Below are positions 1 to 6,214 of a stretch of 23,128 nt of DNA, piece by piece. This DNA comes from an uncultured Bacteroidales bacterium. GTDB lineage: Bacteria > Bacteroidota > Bacteroidia > Bacteroidales > P3. The position numbers and the translations under genes were made by a program. The notes under the pieces were generated by a model that was not told the DNA's origin, made no database searches, and saw only the letters and a program-made list of their open reading frames with translations. The stretch lies in the NCBI GenBank assembly GCA_937910265.1, contig CALEPD010000051.1, positions 1 through 23,128 on the forward strand, read 5' to 3'. Each line of letters starts with the position of its first letter. The first letter of the stretch is position 1.

Positions 1-1
1 C

Positions 2-82
2 AGTGCGGTATTCCTCTTCCTTTCTCAGAATGCAATCAAGCGCGATGAGGCAAAGGTTCGCGCGGCCGACCGTTTACGATAA
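2..82 (+). CDS. C-terminal fragment of a DUF4293-like membrane protein (partial)
   Basis: Only the last 26 codons are inside the window; the gene begins upstream. The reading frame starting at base 2 is open and ends in TAA at 80-82. The visible tail begins with a hydrophobic segment (AVFLFLS), then a charged end containing AIKRDEAKVR and ADRLR. That pattern, a final membrane helix followed by a KDE..VR.ADRLR tail, is what I remember of the C-terminus of DUF4293, a small four-helix membrane protein of unknown function found in Bacteroidota. The family call rests on this short tail and memory alone. The gene converges on tsaE and is followed 24 bases later by a bidirectional terminator hairpin. 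Confidence 0.5.
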   Translation, partial: SAVFLFLSQNAIKRDEAKVRAADRLR

Positions 83-106
83 TATTTGGCTTGCCTTTTA
101 TAAAAC

Positions 107-140
107 ATGACGGCGTAATCCCTTAGGAATACGCCGTCAT
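107..140. terminator. Bidirectional intrinsic terminator between the DUF4293-like gene and tsaE
   Basis: A perfect 11-bp stem (ATGACGGCGTA at 107-117 and TACGCCGTCAT at 130-140) encloses a 12-base loop. On the minus strand it is followed by GTTTTATAAAA, and on the plus strand by TTATTTG. It lies between two convergent genes, so it probably ends transcripts from both sides. Confidence 0.75.
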
Positions 141-184
141 TATTTGGGGATTGTGCGGTCGGTGTGTTTGTAAGATGCTTCTTG

Positions 185-610
185 TTAGTCTTGAACGAGT
201 TCGGCCTCAAGTTGGCGGACCCCGTCTGTTTCAGTAATGGTTACCCTCACATACTGTTCAGGTAAAAGCGCCTCTATGTTTTCCGACCACTCAACAAAGC
301 AGTAATTATCACTGTAAAAATACTCTTCGTAACCGATGTCATAGGCCTCGTCAATGTTTTTGATGCGGTAAAAATCAAAGTGGTACACGGGTGCGCCCGT
401 ATCGGATCGGTACTCGTTGACGATGGCAAACGTGGGGCTGCATACATTGTCGGCCACACCGAGATGTTTGCAGATCTCCTTTATCAAAGTGGTTTTCCCA
501 ACCCCCATCGCACCGAAAAAGGCGAAAAGCCGTTCCTGTTCAAATGTCTCAATCAGCGTTTTCCCTATGGCGGGAAGTTGTTGGATTTTGTCGAATGTTG
601 CCTTCATCAT
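185..610 (-). CDS. tsaE: TsaE, tRNA threonylcarbamoyladenosine biosynthesis ATPase
   Basis: TsaE is the small P-loop ATPase that works with TsaB and TsaD in the cytoplasm to make the t6A modification at position 37 of ANN-decoding tRNAs. The 141-residue product has the family's usual length. A Walker A motif GAMGVGKT lies at residues 33-40, followed by SPTF (about 59-62), then the HFDFYRI segment and the FVEWSE strand typical of TsaE. Translation could start at 610 or at the adjacent second Met at 607. On this strand the gene is preceded by a possible 25-residue ORF and ends 45 bases before a terminator stem. It is convergent with the upstream partial gene. The family call is secure. Confidence 0.95.
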   Translation of the reverse strand: MMKATFDKIQQLPAIGKTLIETFEQERLFAFFGAMGVGKTTLIKEICKHLGVADNVCSPTFAIVNEYRSDTGAPVYHFDFYRIKNIDEAYDIGYEEYFYSDNYCFVEWSENIEALLPEQYVRVTITETDGVRQLEAELVQD

Positions 611-670
611 TTGTGCGTGTTTGGATTTGGTAGTTTAACGCCTTTCCGATTGGTTTATTGTGTTCTGCAA

Positions 671-748
671 CTATTGGGCAATCTGCCCTTTCCCACTGCC
701 GCCACCGCGACGTTTTTCCCGAATATAATGCTTCATTCGTCTAAACAT
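671..748 (-). CDS. Possible 25-residue basic small protein upstream of tsaE
   Basis: A short minus-strand ORF starts with ATG at 748-746 and ends with TAG at 673-671. The product begins MFRRMKHYIREK and ends in a glycine-rich basic tail (RRGGGSGKG then QIAQ). It lies 60 bases upstream of tsaE on the same strand, so it could be translated from the same transcript. I recognise no family. Arguments for it: position, strong basic bias, and an RGG-like tail unlike random translation. Arguments against it: tiny size and no visible ribosome-binding site. A perfect hairpin (GCTCAA/TTGAGC, 756-772) lies immediately upstream. Expression is not shown. Confidence 0.3.
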   Translation of the reverse strand: MFRRMKHYIREKRRGGGSGKGQIAQ

Positions 749-776
749 ACATATTGCTCAAAAACATTGAGCTGGG

Positions 777-962
777 TTCTATAAAATGCTTTCGTGCGAT
801 TTTGCTCTTTTTTCGAGCAGATTTCCGTGCGGAAAGAGTGCGCAATGCGGTGCATTGTAATCGATTGACAATCGGAAAGATGTCGTAACAAGGTCAAAAT
901 CGCTGAAAAATTTGGACTCACACATGTTAACGATTAATTTTAAAAATGTGGAATTTATAGAA
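777..962. repeat. Dispersed intergenic repeat, copy A
   Basis: A ~186-bp non-coding element, alignable nearly end to end with copy B at 5754-5934 in the same orientation. Its ends form an imperfect terminal inverted repeat: TTCTATAAA at the left edge and TTTATAGAA at the right. Shared internal blocks include a T-rich segment with TTTCGA, a CGTGCG block, a central hairpin (CAATGC-GGT-GCATTG, 843-857), a CTGAAAA block and a CATGTT...AAATGTG tail. Copy A ends 22 bases before the rsfS promoter box. The layout resembles a MITE-like or structured intergenic element, but no family is assigned. Confidence 0.65.
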
Positions 963-968
963 CCCACC

Positions 969-991
969 TTGAATAATTCTTTGTATCTTTG
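969..991 (+). promoter_or_regulatory. Bacteroidota-type promoter for rsfS operon
   Basis: TATCTTTG at 984-991 matches the Bacteroidota -7 consensus TAnnTTTG exactly. A TTG at 969-971 could be the upstream element, but the 12-base spacing is shorter than usual. The box lies 23 bases before the rsfS ATG and probably drives the five-gene operon. Confidence 0.7.
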
Positions 992-1014
992 CATTACTAA
1001 AATATATATATATA

Positions 1015-1389
1015 ATGGTTGATAAATTGAATCAAATGTCAGATTCTGAAATCGTTGCACGTCTGGCGGCCAAAGCCTTGGAGGATAAAAAAGGTATTGA
1101 TGTTGTAGTGTTGGACCTTCGTGACATCTATTCCGCCCCGGCTCCATTTTTTGTAATCGCTTCAGGCAACGTGCCGTCTCATGTATCGGCATTGTCCGAT
1201 CATGTGTTCGAGGTAATCAAGAAAGCCACAGGCTACAACCCTCATAAAATCGAAGGCTATAACAACGCGGAATGGATTCTCATGGATTATTTCGATGTTG
1301 TGGTGCACATCTTCCAAACCGAGAAACGTGAATTCTTCCGATTGGAGCAGCTGTGGGAGGATGGTACCGTGATAAAAACTGAAAACTAA
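1015..1389 (+). CDS. rsfS: RsfS, ribosomal silencing factor
   Basis: RsfS (DUF143/Iojap family) binds ribosomal protein uL14 on the 50S subunit and blocks joining with 30S, lowering translation when nutrients are scarce. The 124-residue length is typical. The family core is visible: the DVVVLDLRDI strand, the APFFVIASG strand, the helix after SHVSALSDHVFEVIK, and the EWILMDYFDVVVHIF segment, followed by REFFRLEQLW near the end. The ATG at 1015 follows a TAnnTTTG box by 23 bases. It is the first gene of the operon; ftsH starts 13 bases after its TAA. The rsfS-ftsH order is common in Bacteroidota. Confidence 0.96.
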   Translation: MVDKLNQMSDSEIVARLAAKALEDKKGIDVVVLDLRDIYSAPAPFFVIASGNVPSHVSALSDHVFEVIKKATGYNPHKIEGYNNAEWILMDYFDVVVHIFQTEKREFFRLEQLWEDGTVIKTEN

Positions 1390-1402
1390 ATTATTATTTA
1401 TT

Positions 1403-3487
1403 ATGAAAGACCAGAAAAACAACGGACGCTCCCCGGCCGACAATAAGCCGGGTGGTCCAAACAAAAAGAAAACGCCCAACAACAAGCCCAAAGGCTCAAT
1501 GATTATGTACATCATTTATGGTGTGCTCATTCTGATTTTGGGCGGCATGTTCCTCAGCGGCGGCGAAAACGTGGCCGTACAGGAAGCTTCATGGACTAAG
1601 GTTAAAGAGGTTATCGCCCGTCAAGACTACGAGAAAATCGTGGTTGTTAACCAGGAATACGCCGAAGTTTACATTAAACCCGACGTGTTGAAAAATGATT
1701 CGATTACTTACAAGGATTTATACGTTACAACGCTGACCGGTCAGCGGGTACTCGATGCGGCTTACTACAAGTACAACATCGGTTCATTCGACCACTTCGA
1801 CCGTCAGTTGGAACAACTCAAGGCCGAAACGGGCATACAGGTTGACTATGAGATTGAAAAACGTACCAATGCGCTCCGCGACATGCTTGTTTGGTTCGGA
1901 CCCCTTCTCTTCTTCATCGGCTTCATTGTATTGATGAATTACATAAGCCGCAAACAGACGGGTGGAGGCGCCGGCGGCGGAATCTTCGGTGTTGGAAAAT
2001 CCAAAGCCAAACAGTATGACGCCAAAACTCCCGGCGGCGTGACTTTCAAGGATGTGGCCGGTCTCGCTGGCGCCAAGGAAGAGGTGATGGAAGTTGTCGA
2101 CTTTTTGAAGAACCCCAGGCGCTATACCGATTTGGGTGGTAAGATTCCCAAAGGTGTACTGCTGGTTGGCCCTCCGGGTACAGGTAAGACCTTGCTCGCG
2201 AAAGCTGTTGCGGGTGAGGCCAATGTTCCGTTCTTCTCTATGTCGGGTAGCGATTTTGTTGAAATGTTCGTTGGTGTCGGTGCATCACGTGTACGCGACT
2301 TGTTTGAAGAGGCAAAAAAGAAAGCTCCGTGCATCGTCTTTATCGACGAAATCGATGCTGTGGGACGAGCCCGTGGCCATTCTGGATTGAGCAATGCCAA
2401 TGATGAACGTGAAAATACGTTGAACCAGCTGCTTACCGAAATGGACGGCTTTAGTAGCGGTACCAATGTAATCGTTCTGGCTGCAACCAACCGTGCCGAT
2501 GTGCTCGATAAGGCGTTGCTCCGTGCAGGACGTTTCGACCGTCAGATCTATGTCGAACTTCCCGACCTCGAGGAGCGTAAGGCTATCTTCGATGTCCACA
2601 TGAAGAAGCTTAAGCTGTGCAAGGACGGTTCTGAAAATGCGGTCGACCGCGATTTTCTTGCCAAGCAAACCCCGGGATTCTCAGGAGCCGATATCGCCAA
2701 TGTCTGCAATGAGGCAGCTCTCTGTGCTGCCCGTCATAAGAAAAGCAATATTCAGAAACAGGACTTTCTCGACGCAATCGATCGTATCGTGGGCGGTTTG
2801 GAGAAACGCACCAAAGTGCTAACCGAAGACGAAAAGCGCACCATTGCATATCACGAATCAGGACACGCCTCTGTCAGCTGGCTGTTGCGTTGGGCCAATC
2901 CTTTTGTAAAGGTTACCATCGTGCCGCGCGGAAAAGCCCTGGGTGCTGCATGGTATCTCCCTGAAGAGCGTCAGATAACCACCTACGAACAAATGTTCGA
3001 CGAAATTGTAAGTCTCATGGCAGGCCGTGCATCCGAGGATGTTGTGTTTGGCAGGGTCTCCACCGGCGCACTCAACGATATGGAAAGGGCAACCAAAATG
3101 GCCCAGTCTCTGGTTGTTTATTATGGCATGAGCCCCGAAATAGGAAATATCAGCTTCTACGATTCATCTGGACGCGGCGATTATGGCTTCACCAAGCCAT
3201 TCAGCGAAAAAACCGCCGAAATCATCGATAAGGAGGTACGCCGTATTGTCGAAGAAGCTTACGATAAGGCAAAAGAATTGATAATAAGTCATAGACCTCA
3301 ATTGAACGAGTTGGCTGAACAACTCTTCGATAAAGAGGTTCTGTTCCGCGAAGACCTTGAGCGTATCTATGGTCCGCGTCCGTGGGAGAGCAGAGCCGAT
3401 CAATTGGAAGAGGAGAAAAAGGATGTTGCGTTGATTGAGTCCAATGACCAAAAGAGTCTTGACAACAGGGACGAAACAGAAGAATAA
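1403..3487 (+). CDS. ftsH: FtsH, ATP-dependent zinc metalloprotease
   Basis: FtsH is a membrane-anchored AAA+ protease that degrades unassembled membrane proteins and short-lived regulators. The 694-residue product has a Lys/Pro/Asn-rich cytoplasmic start (1-32), a first membrane helix (about 33-52), a periplasmic domain (about 55-160) and a second helix (about 161-181). The AAA+ module has Walker A GPPGTGKT at 256-263 and Walker B FIDE at 313-316, followed by the RAGRFDR arginine-finger region. The zinc protease motif HESGH is at 484-488, with the third-ligand Asp in GALNDMERAT. The C-terminal tail is acidic. It lies 13 bases after rsfS and 6 bases before cdsA, so co-transcription is likely. 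All catalytic residues are intact. Confidence 0.98.
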   Translation: MKDQKNNGRSPADNKPGGPNKKKTPNNKPKGSMIMYIIYGVLILILGGMFLSGGENVAVQEASWTKVKEVIARQDYEKIVVVNQEYAEVYIKPDVLKNDSITYKDLYVTTLTGQRVLDAAYYKYNIGSFDHFDRQLEQLKAETGIQVDYEIEKRTNALRDMLVWFGPLLFFIGFIVLMNYISRKQTGGGAGGGIFGVGKSKAKQYDAKTPGGVTFKDVAGLAGAKEEVMEVVDFLKNPRRYTDLGGKIPKGVLLVGPPGTGKTLLAKAVAGEANVPFFSMSGSDFVEMFVGVGASRVRDLFEEAKKKAPCIVFIDEIDAVGRARGHSGLSNANDERENTLNQLLTEMDGFSSGTNVIVLAATNRADVLDKALLRAGRFDRQIYVELPDLEERKAIFDVHMKKLKLCKDGSENAVDRDFLAKQTPGFSGADIANVCNEAALCAARHKKSNIQKQDFLDAIDRIVGGLEKRTKVLTEDEKRTIAYHESGHASVSWLLRWANPFVKVTIVPRGKALGAAWYLPEERQITTYEQMFDEIVSLMAGRASEDVVFGRVSTGALNDMERATKMAQSLVVYYGMSPEIGNISFYDSSGRGDYGFTKPFSEKTAEIIDKEVRRIVEEAYDKAKELIISHRPQLNELAEQLFDKEVLFREDLERIYGPRPWESRADQLEEEKKDVALIESNDQKSLDNRDETEE

Positions 3488-3493
3488 GGTATT

Positions 3494-4336
3494 ATGAATG
3501 CATTGTTGAAACGGACCATAACAGGTTTGATATATGCGGTACTTTTTATCGGGTCAATCTGCTCGGTTCATCTGATGAAAGTGGGTGCACCCGCATTGAA
3601 TTATTTCTTTGCGGCATTTTTGCTGGTTGTGCTAATCGGTTGTACCTATGAGTTCTATAAGATGCTTTCGGTGCAAGGCGCCTCTCCGATAAAGAGGATG
3701 GGATATATCTTCTCCGCTGGAGTATTGGTTTTGTGCGTTTTATCATGCAGTCTTTTTACCGCCGCAATATTGCTGGCTATTGTAATCTGCGTCTTTTTCC
3801 CCATGCTGTTGGTTACCCAGCTCTGGCGTAAGTCTGAACAACCCATACGCGATGTCGCTTATACCATGGTTCCGCTATTCTATCTCTCCATTCCGTTGTG
3901 TATGATGTTCCTGACCCAGCAACTTGTGCCTGATGGATGGCTATATCTCCTGCTTATGGTGGCCATGGTTTGGGCTAATGATGTATTTGCCTATTTGGGT
4001 GGCTCGTTGTATGGGAAGCACCGCATGTGGGAGCGAATCTCTCCAAAGAAAACATGGGAGGGGACGATAACAGTAATTCTGTGCTCGGTTGTCGTAACAT
4101 CTGTGTTGGGTTGGTGGTTATTGCCCATGAACTCAATGATTGTTTGGCCTGTCGTTGGTTTAGTCGGCGCTGTCCTGGCTACACTCGGCGATCTTGCCGA
4201 ATCTATGATCAAGCGCTCAGTCGGCGTGAAAGACAGTGGCAACGTGATGCCCGGACATGGTGGCTTCCTCGACCGTTTCGATAGCCTTCTTGTCGTTGCT
4301 CCGTTCTATTTTATCGTGATTTTACTTGTTGTTTAA
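3494..4336 (+). CDS. cdsA: CdsA, phosphatidate cytidylyltransferase
   Basis: CdsA is an inner-membrane enzyme that converts phosphatidic acid and CTP to CDP-diacylglycerol, the precursor of phosphatidylserine and other phospholipids. The 280-residue product is almost entirely hydrophobic helices. Near the C-terminus it carries the family signature at about 237-263: SMIKR, then KDSG, then GHGGFLDRFD, which includes the metal-binding and catalytic acidic residues. The start at 3494 is 6 bases after the ftsH stop. psd, a later step of the same phosphatidylethanolamine pathway, starts 17 bases downstream. No gene for phosphatidylserine synthase, the step between them, lies in the window. Confidence 0.96.
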   Translation: MNALLKRTITGLIYAVLFIGSICSVHLMKVGAPALNYFFAAFLLVVLIGCTYEFYKMLSVQGASPIKRMGYIFSAGVLVLCVLSCSLFTAAILLAIVICVFFPMLLVTQLWRKSEQPIRDVAYTMVPLFYLSIPLCMMFLTQQLVPDGWLYLLLMVAMVWANDVFAYLGGSLYGKHRMWERISPKKTWEGTITVILCSVVVTSVLGWWLLPMNSMIVWPVVGLVGAVLATLGDLAESMIKRSVGVKDSGNVMPGHGGFLDRFDSLLVVAPFYFIVILLVV

Positions 4337-4353
4337 ACTAATACAGACCCTAT

Positions 4354-5034
4354 ATGTATATTCATCGTGAGGGACGTAAGTTGATATTCTGTTTTGGTAT
4401 CATTATCACAGTCATTTACATGGCTATGATATTTGTGGTGGACCATTGGAACTTGTTTCACTATTTGTTTATGTCCTTTTTATTGGTCGGATTTGTTCTT
4501 CTGGTGTTGTTTTTTCGTATCCCGCGGCGAATCTTCACCGTCGACGACATGCAGCTCATATCGCCAGCCGATGGTACCGTGGTAACTATCGAAGAAACAG
4601 TCGAGAAGGAATATATCAAAGATAAATGCGTACAGTTGAGCATCTTTATGAATGGCAACGATGTGCATGTCAACCGCTACCCTTGCAACGGCTTAATCGA
4701 ATATGTAAAGTATCATAAAGGCAACTACTTTGTGGCTTCCTATCCTAAGTCGAGTGTCCTTAACGAACGTACTACAGTTGGCATGCGCCTCGACAGCGGC
4801 GAGAAAATTGTTATCCGCCAAGTAGCCGGGGTCATGGCCCGTCGTATAGTCTGCTATGCGCGCGAAGGCGAAAGGGTGCTCCAGAATCAGGAGATGGGTT
4901 TCATCAAGTTCGGCTCCCGTGTCGACCTTTTTTTGCCCGTCGATTTCGATATTAATGTTGAATTGCAGGATGTTGTGCGCAATGCTGTCTCGCCCGTGGC
5001 AAGCGTCTGCAAACGTACCGAATCCGGTTGTTAA
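4354..5034 (+). CDS. psd: Phosphatidylserine decarboxylase (short form)
   Basis: This pyruvoyl enzyme decarboxylates phosphatidylserine to phosphatidylethanolamine at the membrane. The product has 226 residues, typical of the short form. Two hydrophobic segments lie near the N-terminus (about residues 10-29 and 34-53), followed by the catalytic core SPADGTVV and NDVHVNRYP. The self-cleavage site is FGSRVDLFLP; the Ser at about residue 188 should become the pyruvoyl group, giving a large beta and a short alpha chain. It lies directly after cdsA and before an RluA-type synthase, in one apparent operon. Residues needed for self-processing look intact. Confidence 0.95.
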   Translation: MYIHREGRKLIFCFGIIITVIYMAMIFVVDHWNLFHYLFMSFLLVGFVLLVLFFRIPRRIFTVDDMQLISPADGTVVTIEETVEKEYIKDKCVQLSIFMNGNDVHVNRYPCNGLIEYVKYHKGNYFVASYPKSSVLNERTTVGMRLDSGEKIVIRQVAGVMARRIVCYAREGERVLQNQEMGFIKFGSRVDLFLPVDFDINVELQDVVRNAVSPVASVCKRTESGC

Positions 5035-5060
5035 GATACATCAAGTGTGTCAAATCTTGT

Positions 5061-5738
5061 ATGAATGCTATTGCCGACCAGATATTGTACGAAGACAATC
5101 ATTTGATTGTGCTTAACAAGCTGTCTGGACAAATTGTTCAGGGAGATAAGACCGGTGACCTTTGCTTGGCCGATGCGCTTAAGGAATTTATCAAGAAGCG
5201 CGACGACAAGCCTGGCAATGTGTTCTGTGGTGTCATTCATCGGTTGGACAGACCTGTTAGTGGGGTTGTGGTGTTTGCGAAAACATCAAAGGCTTTGTCC
5301 CGCATGAATGCCATGGTGAAAGATCGGGATATGAAAAAGACTTATAGGGCAGTCTGCAAGCAAGAACCGCCTCAGGAGTCTGGACATCTCGAAAGTTGGA
5401 TTTTTCGCAACGAGAAATTAAACAAGTCTTTTATCGTCAATGCCAACAAGGAAGGTGCCAAGTTTGCGTCGCTTGATTATAAGCTGTTGGCTCGTTCTTC
5501 CGGTGGATATCATTTACTGGAGGTTGATTTGCATACCGGTAGGCATCACCAAATCCGTTGCCAATTGGCTGGTATGGGATGTCCCATCAAGGGCGATCTA
5601 AAATATGGCGCACCCCGTTCCAATCCCGACGGCAGCATTTCTCTTCATGCCTATAAGGTCGAGTTTGTCCACCCTGTGAGCAAAGTCTTGGTTTCAGTTA
5701 CAGCTTGTGCCCCTTTCGACAATATGTTTGAGGGTTGA
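5061..5738 (+). CDS. RluA-family RNA pseudouridine synthase
   Basis: The enzyme isomerises uridine to pseudouridine in rRNA or tRNA. The product has 225 residues if started at ATG 5061. A TTG at 5028 that overlaps psd by 7 bases is also in frame but less likely. The RluA signature HRLDRPVSGVVVFAKT is present, with catalytic Asp at about residue 63. The later KTYRAVCK, TGRHHQIRCQLAGMGCPIKGD and KVEFVHPV segments are typical of the family. There is no N-terminal S4 domain, as in the short RluA-like proteins of Bacteroidota; the exact RNA target cannot be told. It is the last gene of the operon, and repeat copy B starts 15 bases after its TGA. Confidence 0.92.
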   Translation: MNAIADQILYEDNHLIVLNKLSGQIVQGDKTGDLCLADALKEFIKKRDDKPGNVFCGVIHRLDRPVSGVVVFAKTSKALSRMNAMVKDRDMKKTYRAVCKQEPPQESGHLESWIFRNEKLNKSFIVNANKEGAKFASLDYKLLARSSGGYHLLEVDLHTGRHHQIRCQLAGMGCPIKGDLKYGAPRSNPDGSISLHAYKVEFVHPVSKVLVSVTACAPFDNMFEG

Positions 5739-5753
5739 CAGGTGTAAGGAGTG

Positions 5754-5934
5754 TCCTATAATCGCCTTTTCGAGATTTTGGTCTTATTTCGAACAAATTT
5801 CGTGCGAAGAAGGTTGCAATGCAGTGCGTTGTGACTGACCGAAAGACAATGGAATGCCGAAATATGGGCAAAAGCACTGAAAATTCGAATGCACTCATGT
5901 TTGTGACTCAGTTTCAAATGTGCGAGGTATAGAA
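5754..5934. repeat. Dispersed intergenic repeat, copy B
   Basis: About 181 bp, same orientation as copy A (777-962) and similar over almost its whole length, roughly two thirds identical by eye. It begins TCCTATA and ends TATAGAA. Its central hairpin is CAATGC-AGT-GCGTTG (5817-5831). Relative to copy A, one stem base changes A to G, turning a T-A pair into T-G, so pairing is kept. It begins 15 bases after the pseudouridine synthase stop, so the two copies bracket the rsfS-to-rluA operon. Confidence 0.65.
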
Positions 5935-5971
5935 GTCAGCAGATTACTATCCTATTTTTTTCTTGACTACA

Positions 5972-6010
5972 ACATGGGCAATTAGAGTTGCCCTATGTGT
6001 CATTTTTTTT
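5972..6010 (+). terminator. Possible intrinsic terminator of the rsfS-rluA operon
   Basis: GGGCAA (5976-5981) pairs with TTGCCC (5988-5993) across a 6-base loop. The stem can be extended by flanking ACAT/ATGT with one bulged T. A run of eight T follows at 6003-6010. The T-run is a few bases further from the stem than ideal. It lies beyond repeat copy B and before the protease promoter, where an operon terminator would be expected. Confidence 0.5.
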
Positions 6011-6161
6011 GTCTTGACTTACGGAATCGGAACTGAATATGTGGTTGGGGAGGCTTTTTTTTACATTAATTATATATGTAAAAGTACGCAAGGGACTTGG
6101 CGAATGCTTCGTTCGAGCTGGTCCGTATTGTTTTTTTTTCTGTTCATTCAGCAAAAAAATG

Positions 6162-6169
6162 TATCTTTG
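6162..6169 (+). promoter_or_regulatory. Promoter -7 box for the C25 protease
   Basis: TATCTTTG is an exact TAnnTTTG match, 45 bases before the ATG at 6215. It supports that start over the upstream in-frame extension. No clear -33 TTG was found at normal spacing. Confidence 0.65.
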
Positions 6170-6214
6170 CAGTTTGTAAATGAATGTCGAAATCAATTAG
6201 TGTATTATAAAAAA

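Larger units (their letters stand above)
749..1014. other. Intergenic region between tsaE side and rsfS: hairpin, repeat copy A, promoter
   Basis: This gene-free stretch contains three things in order: a perfect 6-bp inverted repeat with 5-base loop at 756-772, the ~186-bp intergenic repeat copy A (777-962), and the rsfS promoter box (984-991). ORFs crossing it on the minus strand are not convincing genes: they have no start signal or family and run through the repeat. No RNA gene was recognised. Confidence 0.6.
5739..6214. other. Long intergenic region before the C25 protease: repeat copy B, hairpin, T-runs, promoter
   Basis: This 476-base gene-free stretch contains repeat copy B (5754-5934), a terminator-like hairpin (5972-6010), several T-runs of eight or more, and the TATCTTTG promoter box at 6162-6169. 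The reading frame of the protease stays open back to 5963, but that extension runs through the promoter and T-runs and has no signal-peptide character, so it is not counted as coding. Confidence 0.6.

Noticed and set aside
779..1192. Minus-strand ORF through repeat copy A and rsfS
   Set aside because: It overlaps a well-supported gene and the non-coding repeat. The translated similarity with the minus-strand ORF at 5698-5898 reflects the DNA repeat, and the two frames do not share a start or length.
5963..6214. N-terminal extension of the C25 protease to ATG 5963
   Set aside because: The extension crosses the TATCTTTG promoter box and long T-runs and would hide a good signal peptide that begins at 6215.
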